Origin: Palaemon carinicauda
Taxonomy: Eukaryota > Arthropoda > Malacostraca > Decapoda > Palaemonidae
Direction of reading: 5' to 3'
Length of the DNA stretch: 64,000 nt
NCBI RefSeq assembly: GCF_036898095.1
Contig: NC_090739.1
Location: forward strand, 62,155,642 to 62,219,641
A program made the translations under genes and the position numbers. Shown in pieces: positions 33,946 through 44,089 of the stretch; positions within the stretch are counted from its first letter, which is position 1, and each line of letters starts with the position of its first letter. The notes under the pieces are model-generated. The model did no database searches. It saw only the letters and a program-made list of their open reading frames with translations, and was not told the DNA's origin.

Positions 33946-35100
33946 ATCACTTCGATTTTCTGTTTCGCACTTATTTCATTGAAATCGAAACTTTTACTGA
34001 TTTCTACCTGAAACACGCAATTCTACCCTTCATTAAAAGGTAGTAATTGCGAAATCAGTCGTATAATGCAAGCTCATTAATACCAGCAAAAAACAGAAAA
34101 CATATTTTAAGATAAAAAAATCAGTGGCTGGGAAAGAGACTAAACACTAGTTCATATAACTACGTTTTCAATCTCTCACCGCACATAGCCTGGGGACGAG
34201 AATAAAAAACTAAAAACGTTTTATCCTTCCTCCCCGTACAGCGACTAGGGACGAGAGTAACTCGAGAACAACGTTACCCGCTTGAACGGAACGTTTTCTC
34301 TCCTCTCTCTCCCTCCGTCTCTATCTCTCTCTCTCTTTCTCTCTTGATTTCGCACCTAAGAGAAGAGCCCAATTATATTTCGTCAAAAAAACATGTTATT
34401 TGACTAAAGGAAAAAACTGAAAGGTTTTTCAAATAAAAAGTTCCTTTAAAATAGAATTTAAAACATTTAAGCTAAGAAAGAATGAACAAAACGTCAGAAT
34501 CGATTTACTCTTACTGCAAAGTGAAACCGTGATACACTCTCTCTCTATCGTAACGATAGAGCGCATGTTGAACGTCCTGAACGTCAACAACTGCGTAGCA
34601 TAAATAAACAAAACGTTAGCTCATCTTTGAAAACAGTACGAAGACTATCAAAGAAATTCTTTCATAAAATATTACATTTAAAAAGTTTTAAATCCTTTAA
34701 AAGCTAATTACGATATAAAGGGCTCAACGTTGATTAACTTCGGTTTCCAAGTTAGGACCGCCTACTCTCAGGAAAGGTCTATATAAACAAAACATTAAAA
34801 TTTATTTTTATATGTTTATAATAAATGGAAAGTTAATCGAAGAGGCCTAATAAAGGCGGAGAGATATAAAATATATAGAGGAAAATCTATAACGTGATAA
34901 GATAATTACTAAAAGCCTAAACACACTTCCGTCTAAGGGAAGGGTCGGCCATTTAAAAGTGAAAGAAAGTCCATACTCTCTTTGTCACCATAATTAAATC
35001 TATCCAAAACGAGTTCAAGATTTAAGATGAAGATAAAACACCTGCATAGCGAAAGCTCAAAACTAGAATAAAGTACTTCACCAATTAGTTGTGAAAAAAC
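33946..35100 (-). other. Element B long 5' leader with gag start remnant
   Basis: About 1.1 kb, AT-rich with a CT-rich tract (34305-34346), matching 54465-55565 of element D. Near its 5' end an ATG at 34952-34950 reads MADPSLRRKCV and then stops. The first five residues equal the Gag start of A and C. No other coding is seen. Confidence 0.7.
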
Positions 35101-35148
35101 TCCAGTTTAGCAACAGCGAGTAAGTACGTCTTGTCGATAGCTCGACAG

Positions 35149-35322
35149 AGAGAAAATTGAGTCTTTGTTTACATTGAGTACTGGGTATCTGGACGACAGA
35201 TGGCGCTGTTGGGCACACCCGCAACCTGTGTAGCGATCGCTGGCGAGTTTTTACCGTAGAGTTGTCTGTCGGGCAACAGAGTTGCAGCTATATAATCACC
35301 GGCTAAGTTAAATATTGAAAAA
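35149..35322. repeat. Element B inverted terminal repeat, 5' side
   Basis: Partner of 28837-29030. The outer tip GGCTAAGTTAAATATTGAAA is represented in the internal complementary region. Confidence 0.88.
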
Positions 35323-35430
35323 CACCTGTACTGCGAAAGCTCAAACCAAATTAAAGTACTTCACCAAATATGATGGGAAAAACTCCAGGTTCAACAGCGA
35401 GTAAAGTACGTCTTGTCGACACGTCGACAG

Positions 35431-35602
35431 AGAAGAAATTGAGGTTTTGTTTACATCGAGAGTGGTATCTGGCCGACAGTTGGCGCTGGTGGGCACACCC
35501 GCAACCTGTATAGCGATCGCTGGCGAGTTTTTATGTATGTGTCTGTCGAGCAACAGAGTTGCAGCTATTATATATTCACCGGCTAAGTTTAATATTTAAA
35601 AA
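35431..35602. repeat. Element A inverted terminal repeat, 5' side
   Basis: Exact complement of 22601-22793 apart from the outer tip. It is displaced by the B insertion; 35323-35430 is the remaining A leader. Confidence 0.9.
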
Positions 35603-38594
35603 TAAATCATACAAAACTTGTATTCTCTAGACTTCAAATTCAATACTCACCAAAACACCTGTGTCCTGTAGGAGGATAATGACATCAGTGCACCTCCTGT
35701 AATGAACTGTAGCTTATGCATTAATAAAAGGTATTTGCAGCCCCCTTTTGGCCCATAGCTGCACCCCCTTTTCACCCTTCTAATTTATTAATGTTCCTGC
35801 TAACTTGAAAGTGGACCCCTGTAAGGACTCCCCTAGAAAAAGTTGCAGCCACCAACTCAGCTTCTAGCTATGCCACCAGCTGTTACAGCTATCATCTTAC
35901 CTATTACTATTAGTTATGGGAAGGGATGAATTGAGGTATGTGACTAAGGCTATGTGGGTTTTCACTGGGGTTGGGAAGGCCATTAAGTGTCAATCTACTC
36001 TGAGGTAACACCTTATTTTAAGAAACTTTTTTTATCACAATTTTCTTTCTTTTAAAGTTTTGTATTTTCTACAATCCAGTGTCTTTCCAAACATGCATTC
36101 ATAAGATTTTTCCATTTTCATTTTCTTTTTAACTCTATACTTGCCAAAAATTTTATCTTTTTCAAACACCTACTTGTGCATTTATATCAAATGGCATAAC
36201 CATTCTTTCTTACTAATCAAAACAACCCAAGTGCATATTCTGACTTTCCAAAACACTTTTTTACTCTTATTCTTTTTTCATTCCCTGATCATATACAATT
36301 AGTACATAAAAGCTTATCCTATCAAACTCCCTCTTATCCGTGTAATCCCAAATTAAAACATTGGTGCTCTTTTTTTTCTCACAAGTCTTCCTGACACTTC
36401 TTTCCATTCCTGCACTCACGATCTTTTCAACTTTGGCTAACTGGGTGACAGTTTCTCCTTATCTAAATAAATTATCATTCACAAAAAATCATAAACACCT
36501 ATAACTAATACCTTACTATTCATTTATACTAAAATTTTGCAATATGGATCTGCCAGTTTCACTGGTATAAATATTATCACAAGTTATTACAAACACTGGA
36601 ATCAGCTAGTCCTGATTTAGTAAGAATTAATTACAAAACATCTTGCAATTTTATCACTGCCTCAATGTAATGATCCCTTCTAAATGTTCTACTTTTATCT
36701 AAGAATCATTCTTGTGCCATTCTTTTACACCCAGCATTCTTTGAGTGATTGGTAGTATTATTCCAAATAACCAATCTGCTATTTTGATGTACAGCATTTA
36801 GAAATAATTCCTCTCATGGTAACAAAATCTTTGTGGAAATCATCTAAGTAATACAGTATCTTTTTTCCAATACTGTACATTTACACACGAAAATATTTTC
36901 ATAGGTTTCCTTCAATGTTTATATTAGCCACTTTATCCCATTTTATAAATCCACACCAACTACATTAAGTACTAATAAAAAAAAACTCTCTACAATGTAA
37001 AAAAAACTTGGAATTTAGTGATTTAAATCCTGATTGTATCCATATCTACTAACTTCTGAAATTTTCTCTTGTTGAATGGATATTGTAGTTCCCTTCAACC
37101 ATGTCTCTCTCTGGTTCATTCCAGATATTGTCGTCCTATCATTTTGATCAAATAAAAATACTGTTACTGTTCAACTCCATTTGTCGGTAGTGTACTGAAC
37201 CCTCTAGAATTCAACCATACATACAGCATTTTTCCTTATTCATATAATAACACTGCAGTCATCAACATTTAGTTTTAGGCATTGGATTTTCAGTGATGGA
37301 ATTAAAACCCTTCAAACTATTGTTTGAAAGATTTCCAGCCTGTCAAGAGCTATATTTTGTTACTAAGCAGAACTGTGTTCAGCTTCTTAAATTGATAGGA
37401 AAAACTTCATTTTCCTCTTCTGGGTGTGATGCTCTAGAAATAATCTGGCATCAAACTGGTCCCTCAAACTTTTAAAGACAGTTATTCTACTCCTAAATCT
37501 TATATGAACAATTTTCCATTGACACGATGATGTGACTTTTAAATGACCTATGACTTTACAGTACCTACCTCACCCATCACCTTTCCTTGTTCCACAATTC
37601 ACTAGTCAAGGGGCAATGAAATAATATATAGACCAACTAATATTCTTCACATTACGTACAGAGTGATTTACCAGTCTTACTTTATGGATATTTAGTGCTG
37701 TATAAATCTTACTCTACAAATAACCTGAATTTCGGAATATAAATTTACTAGTGCTGTTCAATTCATACTGTTATTGAGCTTCCAATTAAATAAATTGACT
37801 AATTTCCAAGGTACTGTACAGGCTTCTGTATGGCCCATAGTGTGAGTATTTTAACAAAGGTAGTAACATTAAAGACTGAAAAATTGGGCTCAAGAAATTG
37901 AAGCAAATGTTTTACCTCATATATTACGACAGGCACAAGTATCTGCTTAATTAAATCAGTGAGCACTCTAAACCAATGTTAATAACAACAACACATATCT
38001 TGAACATTTTGGCAACGTGTTGCATGATCGTTTTTACTCTTTCTGCTCTTTTGACACACAACACTCATTGCATAAGCACAATTTCTCTTATTGCCTTCTG
38101 TAATTATCTAGAGGAAGAGGAAATAAGAGCAATTATGGGAATTTGATCAATTGTCAGTAAACTGAGAACCTAACATGATAATTCATGTAAACCTGTGCTT
38201 TACCCCTCATATATTTAATTAACTTTGTTTTTACGTTTTCCTCTATTTCTTTCCTCTCTCAAGCTTTTGCTTTTATTTTGCCAATGTTCCATGTTTTTAT
38301 GTTTATTGTACTATTGTTGTAATATTTCATTCATTTTCATACCTTAGTTTAAAACTCAATTTATGTGATAAATTATCATAAATAGGTTTCTAATGAGTAG
38401 AGTATTAAAAAAAAAAAAAAAAAAAAATAACTGTCACCTTTCTGAAAACAGATAGCATACAAATGTAGGCCTAACTAATGTATGAGATTTCAAAATTTCT
38501 GACTAAAGTTCTGGGTTTAGGATTCCATTAATTGACAATACCAACATTTACTAACTGAATATGATGAAATAAAAAGTAATTAAAATTTGTCATT
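35603..38594. other. Intergenic stretch, nothing recognised
   Basis: AT-rich DNA 3' of the host gene. A 60-codon frame at 37293-37475 has no recognisable domain. An A-run of about 21 bp lies at 38407-38427. I see no repeat or RNA that I can name. Confidence 0.6.
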
Positions 38595-38600
38595 TTTATT
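38595..38600 (-). promoter_or_regulatory. Polyadenylation signal of the host gene
   Basis: AATAAA on the minus strand, about 125 bp downstream of the stop codon at 38724-38726. The position suits a short 3' UTR. Confidence 0.6.
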
Positions 38601-38723
38601 ATAAAAAAAATTCAGGTACTGTACTTCAAACATCCTTTGTAAACTGATTAAAATTACATCCCAATGATTTCCTACACATCACAGTATTCAGTGTGAGGCA
38701 CGAGATACAGAGCACAGAAAAGG

Positions 38724-39635
38724 TTAATCGTACAACACTTTCTTCACTTCTGCAGGAACACTCCAGGATATGTCAGAGCTGGAACCATTCCCTGATCTTT
38801 TTTCAACTTCATCCACAGCAGAAAGAGATGAAAAAGTGTCTGAATCAACCTCTGAAATTCTATCGAGAGGTAAGCTTACACTTGAAGCCCTTTGATGCAT
38901 CATCAATTTCTTGGGTCGTGCACCAAACCCTGTAACAGACTTATCTGTTTGCACAGGAGGTATTTTTGGCTTTGAAAGTCTATTTTTGTCCACTGACTGA
39001 ATACACTTTGTTAATTTGTTTAATTCTGCCTCAATATTCTTGTGTCCTTCACCTTCATTCTTCTGACTAGGAGGTAATCTAGTCCTTCGTGAACTAATGT
39101 CCGGGGACACAGCATGAAAACTATGATCATCTAATTTTGAGAAATTTGAGATCACAGAGGTATTTCTCTCTTTGGCCAGGAATTTTTCAGCAAGGGTATA
39201 AGTTTCATTAAAGCTTGGTAGATTCTTTTTGCCAATGGAAAAAGTCTCATTAAAGTTTGGCCGGTTCTTTTTAGCAATAGTATATGTTTCATTAAAATTT
39301 GTCAAGTGCTTTTTGTCTGAAGTAAAAGTTTCATTAAAACTCTTTTTTGTTGCATCTCTGCGACTTTTGTCACCATCTTCTTTCCAAGGGGTCATAGATC
39401 TGTAAGAAGAAGGTTTTAAGCATACCTTTTGTGGTGACTTTGTCTTCAAAGATGAAGGTGAACTGTGAAGGAGATCTCTATGAGATGATGCTTGCTGACT
39501 ATGGTCATCAAGAAGTTCATTCATATCCGTTTCCAGTTTTTTCTGAAGACGGATTCTCAGCTGTCTTCTCCTCTCTTCCTTTTCACGGTTACTGGAACGT
39601 ATTTCTTTTCCAGTTATTCCACGTTCTTGCCCTGA
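38724..39635 (-). CDS. Host gene, last coding exon
   Basis: 303 codons ending in TAA at 38724. The acceptor CTCTATAGCAG ends at 39636 and gives phase 0, which matches the donor of the exon before. The N-terminal part is very basic and Glu/Arg-rich (REKEERRRQLRIRLQKK), likely coiled coil. Then come four tandem 14-residue repeats built on FNETYT-x-x-KK (39185-39340), a Ser/Pro-rich stretch, and a conserved-looking end (ISWSVPAEVKKVLYD). The function is not recognised with confidence. Together with the three upstream exons this forms the C-terminal part of a very long protein. A CPLANE1-like (Joubert syndrome, ciliary) protein is a tentative guess from overall style and C-terminal flavour only. 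Confidence 0.8.
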   Translation of the reverse strand, partial: SGQERGITGKEIRSSNREKEERRRQLRIRLQKKLETDMNELLDDHSQQASSHRDLLHSSPSSLKTKSPQKVCLKPSSYRSMTPWKEDGDKSRRDATKKSFNETFTSDKKHLTNFNETYTIAKKNRPNFNETFSIGKKNLPSFNETYTLAEKFLAKERNTSVISNFSKLDDHSFHAVSPDISSRRTRLPPSQKNEGEGHKNIEAELNKLTKCIQSVDKNRLSKPKIPPVQTDKSVTGFGARPKKLMMHQRASSVSLPLDRISEVDSDTFSSLSAVDEVEKRSGNGSSSDISWSVPAEVKKVLYD

Positions 39636-40309
39636 CTGCTATAGAGTGAGAAGAATTACTCATAAACAGCACTGATTTTTCAAGGACAGTTTTATATTAC
39701 ATACAAACTTAGATTTTCTCATCAATGTGAGTGTCATTCTTATTCTCAAAAGTTAATAAAGAAATGCAAAATTAGGTGAATATATAGTTCAAGTCTACTT
39801 TAATTTGCTTAATTTTTCTGTTTTAAACTCAAGCAATTTGCAAATTGAATTATGCAATTTGAAGTTTACTAGCTCAGACTGCATTATCACAAGAAAATAT
39901 CGCATTCAAAAGTACAATAATTGATTTAATTTTATGCGCAGTGCACAAGTAGCTATGTAAATAAAATACAAAAGACAAGTTTCATTCTTGTACCGAAATT
40001 AGTGATAATTGATTTTGTAACCATAACCTGGTTGACATTTTGAATGCAATTTCTTGCTCCCAGCTACTGGCTAGCTATATGAGAGGATTTAGGTGTAAAT
40101 CAATGATAAGATCAAACTCCTTTATATCAACCGATTAACAATTACTCATTTTCCCAGTAAAAAAAATCACTACTGTATAAATTTCATCCAGTCAGTGTTC
40201 ATAAAAATTTATTCTTCCTCGCCATTTCTTTCAGTGAATCTTGAACTTGGTTTTCAGATTAGAAAGATTCTTATTTTTCAATTTACATAGTGCCATCTTA
40301 TCCATAAAA

Positions 40310-40504
40310 TGATATTTTAATTATAAAATAAATTTTTGAATATACTTACCCGGTGAATATATAATAGCTGCAACTCTGTTGCTCGACAGACACATACATA
40401 AAAAACTCGCCAGCGATCGCTATGCAGGTTGCGGGTGTGCCCACCAGCGCCAACTGTCGGCCAGATACCACTCTCGATGTAAACAAAACCTTCAATTTCT
40501 TCTC
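40310..40504. repeat. Element C inverted terminal repeat, 3' side
   Basis: Complement of 46639-46812 from CCGGTGAATATATAATAGCT inward. The outer tip is TGATATTTTAATTATAAAAT. Confidence 0.9.
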
Positions 40505-40551
40505 ATCCCACTGCGTCTCTATTGGGGAGGAAGGGAGGGTCGTTTAATTTA

Positions 40552-40644
40552 TATATTCACCGGGTAAGTATATTCAAAAATTTATTTTATAATTAAAATA
40601 TCATTTTTAAATATTTAACTTAGCCGGTGAATATATAATAGCTG
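40552..40644. repeat. Element C internal complementary region
   Basis: The complement of the left tip is joined to the complement of the right tip at AAAATATCATTTTTAAATAT, where the two tips overlap in a short T-run. Confidence 0.9.
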
Positions 40645-41042
40645 ATTCACACCCAAGGAGGTGGGTAGAGACCAGAGTTAAATATGTTTACATCGTATAA
40701 GCTAAGAGTTTTTTCATTTTGACAGTTATCAATATAACAAAACCAAAATAAATAGGTACCTGGTAAGGAAGTCAACTTAGACGATTACTCTGCCTTGTAA
40801 GTACGTCTTCCTTACGGAGCCCAGCGATCCTCTTAGGATGCTGACAGACTCCCAGGAGCTGAAGTATCAAGGGCTGCAACCCATACAACAGGACCTCATC
40901 AAACCCCTAATCTGGGCGCTCTCAAGAAATGACTTTGACCACCCGCCAAATCAACCAGGATGCGAAAGGCTTCTTAGCCTTCCGGACAACCCATAAAAAC
41001 AACATTAAAACATTTCAAGAGACAGATTAAAAGGATATGGAA

Positions 41043-41864
41043 TTAGGGAATTGTAGTGGTTGAGCCCTCACCCACTACTGCACTCGCTGCTACGAATGGT
41101 CCCAGTGTGTAGCAGTTCTCGTAAAGAGACTGGACATCTTTCAAGTAAAATGACGCGAACACTGACTTGCTTCTCCAATAGGTTGCGTCCATGATACTTT
41201 GCAGAGATCTATTTTGCTTAAAGGCCACGGAAGTTGCTACAGCTCTAACCTCGTGCGTCTTAACCTTAAGCAAAGATCGGTCTTCCTCACTCAAGTGTGA
41301 ATGAGCTTCTCGTATTAACAATCTGATAAAATATGACAAAGCATTCTTTGACATAGGCAAGGATGGTTTCTTAACCGAACACCATAACGCTTCAGATTGG
41401 CCTCGTAAAGGTTTAGTACGAGTTAAGTAGAACTTAAGAGCTCTAACAGGGCATAAGACTCTTTCTAGTTCATTGCCTACGATCTCCGATAAGCTAGGAA
41501 TATCGAAAGATTTAGGCCAAGGACGAGAAGGTAGCTCATTTTTGGCTAGGAAACCAAGCTGCAGAGAACAAGTAGCTTTTTCTGACGAAAACCCGATGTT
41601 CTTGCTGAAGGCATGAAGCTCATTGACTCTTTTAGCCGAGGCTAAGCATACCAGGAAAAGAGTCTTAAGAGTGAGATCTTTCAGGGAGGCTGAATGTAAA
41701 GGCTCAAACCTGTCTGACATGAGGAATCTTAGGACCACGTCTAAATTCCACCCAGGTGTAGCCAAACGACGTTCCTTAGAGGTCTCAAACGACTTAAGGA
41801 GGTCTTGCAGATCTTTATTGTTGGAAAGATCTAAGCCTCTATGCCGGAAGACCGAGGCCAACAT
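41043..41864 (-). CDS. Element C tyrosine recombinase catalytic domain
   Basis: 273 codons. Arg79 (in RVNEL, where the other copies have RVSEL), His204, Arg207, Trp230 and Tyr240 are present. Upstream, the same frame would supply the core-binding part, but a TGA at 41988-41990 (CGA in the other copies, within SKWE-x-FRDW) cuts it. The catalytic part is open but probably not translated as a full enzyme. Confidence 0.85.
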   Translation of the reverse strand: MLASVFRHRGLDLSNNKDLQDLLKSFETSKERRLATPGWNLDVVLRFLMSDRFEPLHSASLKDLTLKTLFLVCLASAKRVNELHAFSKNIGFSSEKATCSLQLGFLAKNELPSRPWPKSFDIPSLSEIVGNELERVLCPVRALKFYLTRTKPLRGQSEALWCSVKKPSLPMSKNALSYFIRLLIREAHSHLSEEDRSLLKVKTHEVRAVATSVAFKQNRSLQSIMDATYWRSKSVFASFYLKDVQSLYENCYTLGPFVAASAVVGEGSTTTIP

Positions 41865-41941
41865 GCTTCTGTAGCCCTTGATAGTAGGAGCTGAAAGGGA
41901 TCGTACTTTTCTCAGGTATAAGAGAAAATCAGCTATTTGGG

Positions 41942-44089
41942 CTACAGAGGTACTGGTCGAGGATACGGAAACTGACTTGCACCAGTCTCAGAAGACTTCC
42001 CACTTCGATTGGTAGACTCTAATGGTAGACGCTCTCCTTGCTCTGGCAATCGCACTGGCTGCCTCCTTCGAAAAGCCTCTAACTCTCGAGAGTCTTTCGA
42101 TAGTCTGAAGGCAGTCAGACGAAGAGCGTGGAGGCTTTGGTGTACCTTCTTTACGTGTGGCTGACGTAGAAGGTCTACTCTTAGAGGAAGACTTCTGGGA
42201 ACGTCTACTAGCCATCGAAGTACCTCGGTGAACCATTCTCTCGCGGGCCAGAGGGGAGCAACTAACGTCAACCTTGTCCCTTCGTGAGAGGCGAATTTCT
42301 GCAGTACCTTGTTGACAATCTTGAATGGTGGGAATGCGTAAAGATCTAGATGTGACCAATCTAGGAGGAAGGCATCTATATGTATTGCTGCTGGGTCTGG
42401 GACTGGAGAGCAATAGATTGGAAGCCTCTTGGTCAGCGAGGTTGCAAAGAGATCTATGGTGGGTTGACCCCAAGTCGCCCAAAGTCTCTTGCACACATCC
42501 TTGTGAAGGGTCCATTCGGTTGGAATTACCTGACCTTTCCGACTGAGACAGTCTGTTAGGACGTTCAAGTCGCGCTGGATGAACCTCGTTACTAGGGAGA
42601 TGCCTCGATCTTTTGACCAGATGAGCAGGTCCCTTGCGATCTCGTACAGAGTCAGTGAGTGGGTACCTCCCTGTTTGGAAATGTACGCCAAGGCCGTGGT
42701 GTTGTCCGAGTTGACCTCCACCACCTTGCCTCGAAGGAGATTCTCGAAGCTTATCAAGGCCAGATGAACCCCCAAAAGCTCCTTGCTGTTGATATGCATG
42801 CTCCTCTGACTCGAGTTCCACAGACCTGAGCATTCCCGACCGTCCAGCGTCGCGCCCCAGCCCAAGTCCGATGCGTCCGAGAAGAGAACGTGGTTGGGTT
42901 TCTGAACTGCCAGGGGAAGACCCTCTCGTAGGCTGATATTGTCCTTCCACCAAGTCAGACAAGACTTGATCTTTTCGGAAATCGGGATCGAGACCGCCTC
43001 TAGCGTCTTGTCCTTTTTCCAGTGAAAAGCCAGGTGGAATTGAAGAGGTCGGAGGTGTAGCCTTCCTAGCGAGACAAATTGCTCCAGGGATGACAGCGTT
43101 CCTACCAGACTCATCCAAAGCCTGACTGAGCAGCGTTCTTTCTTCAGCATCTTCTGGATGGAGAGCAGGGCTTGATCTATTCTGGGGGCCGACGGAAAAG
43201 CCCGAAAAACTTGACTGTGAATCTCCATCCCTAAATACAGAATAGTTTGGGATGGGACCAGCTGTGACTTTTCCAAGTTGACTAGGAGTCCCAATTCCTT
43301 GGTCAGATCTAGAGTCCAATTGAGATCCTTCAGACAGCGATGACTGGAAGAGGCTCTGAGAAGCCAGTTGTCCAAATAAAGGGAGGCTCGGATGTCCGAT
43401 AAATGGAGGAATTTTGCCACATTCCTCATAAGCCTCGTAAACACGAGAGGAGCTGTGCTTAGGCCAAAGCACAGGGCCCGAAACTGGTACACCACATCGT
43501 CGAAGACGAATCTCAGAAAAGGTTGGGAGTCTGAGTGAATGGAGATGTGGAAGTAGGCGTCCCTTAGGTCTAGAGAGACCATCCAGTCTTCCTTTCTGAC
43601 CGCTGCTAGGACTGACTTTGTGGTCTCCATGGTAAACTTCGTCTTTGTGACAAAGACATTCAGAGCACTGACGTCTAGCACCGGTCTCCAACCTCCTGTC
43701 TTCTTTGATACTAGGAAGAGACGGTTGTAAAACCCCGGTGATTGAAGGTCCGAGACTTTGACCACCGCTCCCTTCTCTAGCAAAAGAGACACTTCCAGTT
43801 TCAGGGCTTGTCTCTTTTCTTCCTCTCGGTACCTGGGAGAGAGATCGATGGGGGATGTCGCTAGAGGAGGTCTGCGTACAAAAGGGATTTTGTACCCCTC
43901 TCTGAGCAACCTCACAGATTGTTGATCTGCGCCTCTCTTCTCCCAGGCTTGCCAGAAGTTCTTGAGTCTGGCAGCTACTGCTGTCTGAAGTTGCGGGCAG
44001 TCAGACTCTGCCCTTAGAGGACTTGGATCCTTTCCTCTTCCCTCTCTTCCCTTCGGCACGAGCACCTCCCCTGCTGGAGGCTCTGCCAC
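41942..44089 (-). CDS. Element C RT-RNase H-methyltransferase-like polyprotein (RT motif YLDN)
   Basis: An open frame of 715 codons; the first codon of this span is GTG and no ATG lies nearby, so the true start is unclear. Rough positions: fingers with GGWRPVLDVSALN about 134, RT motif A SLDLRDAYFH about 170, catalytic box about 240, RNase H LFSDASDLGWGA about 400, INSKELL about 434, NSDNTTALAYI about 463, DCLSR about 512, MT-like DLFATSLTKR about 550 and YAFPPF about 583. The catalytic box reads YLDN; A and D have YLDD, so one base change removed the second Asp and the RT is expected to be inactive. The frame overlaps gag by about 89 bp and is overlapped by the YR frame over most of its length. 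Confidence 0.9.
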   Translation of the reverse strand: MAEPPAGEVLVPKGREGRGKDPSPLRAESDCPQLQTAVAARLKNFWQAWEKRGADQQSVRLLREGYKIPFVRRPPLATSPIDLSPRYREEEKRQALKLEVSLLLEKGAVVKVSDLQSPGFYNRLFLVSKKTGGWRPVLDVSALNVFVTKTKFTMETTKSVLAAVRKEDWMVSLDLRDAYFHISIHSDSQPFLRFVFDDVVYQFRALCFGLSTAPLVFTRLMRNVAKFLHLSDIRASLYLDNWLLRASSSHRCLKDLNWTLDLTKELGLLVNLEKSQLVPSQTILYLGMEIHSQVFRAFPSAPRIDQALLSIQKMLKKERCSVRLWMSLVGTLSSLEQFVSLGRLHLRPLQFHLAFHWKKDKTLEAVSIPISEKIKSCLTWWKDNISLREGLPLAVQKPNHVLFSDASDLGWGATLDGRECSGLWNSSQRSMHINSKELLGVHLALISFENLLRGKVVEVNSDNTTALAYISKQGGTHSLTLYEIARDLLIWSKDRGISLVTRFIQRDLNVLTDCLSRKGQVIPTEWTLHKDVCKRLWATWGQPTIDLFATSLTKRLPIYCSPVPDPAAIHIDAFLLDWSHLDLYAFPPFKIVNKVLQKFASHEGTRLTLVAPLWPAREWFTEVLRWLVDVPRSLPLRVDLLRQPHVKKVHQSLHALRLTAFRLSKDSRELEAFRRRQPVRLPEQGERLPLESTNRSGKSSETGASQFPYPRPVPL

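Larger units (their letters stand above)
28837..35322 (-). mobile_element. DIRS retrotransposon B, nested in A, internally deleted
   Basis: A complete insertion with its own inverted ends (tip TGTTATTTTGATAATAAAAT) and an internal complementary region. It sits in an A-run of element A: GAAGAAAAA on the left and GAAAAACACCTG on the right, against GAAGAAAAACACCTG in uninterrupted copy C. It keeps an intact YR and the RNase H and MT regions, lacks the RT core, and has a mosaic gag region. The end sequence differs from A, C, D and E (CCGGTGATTATATAGCTG against CCGGTGAATATATAATAGCTG), so it belongs to another subfamily. Confidence 0.9.
22601..35602 (-). mobile_element. DIRS retrotransposon A (split by nested element B)
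   Basis: A DIRS-like element coded on the minus strand, with Gag, RT-RH-MT and tyrosine recombinase plus inverted terminal repeats and an internal complementary region. The 3' end is at 22601 and the 5' end near 35602. Element B (28837-35322) interrupts it about 100 bp upstream of the gag start. Without B, A is about 6.5 kb, the same length as intact copy C. The inverted repeats of A are identical to each other over about 150 bp yet differ from those of C. This ties the two halves together as one insertion and suggests a recent event. No target-site duplication is seen. Confidence 0.9.

Noticed and set aside
37293..37475. 60-codon plus-strand frame in the intergenic region
   Set aside because: No domain, no splice or promoter context; expected by chance in 3 kb.
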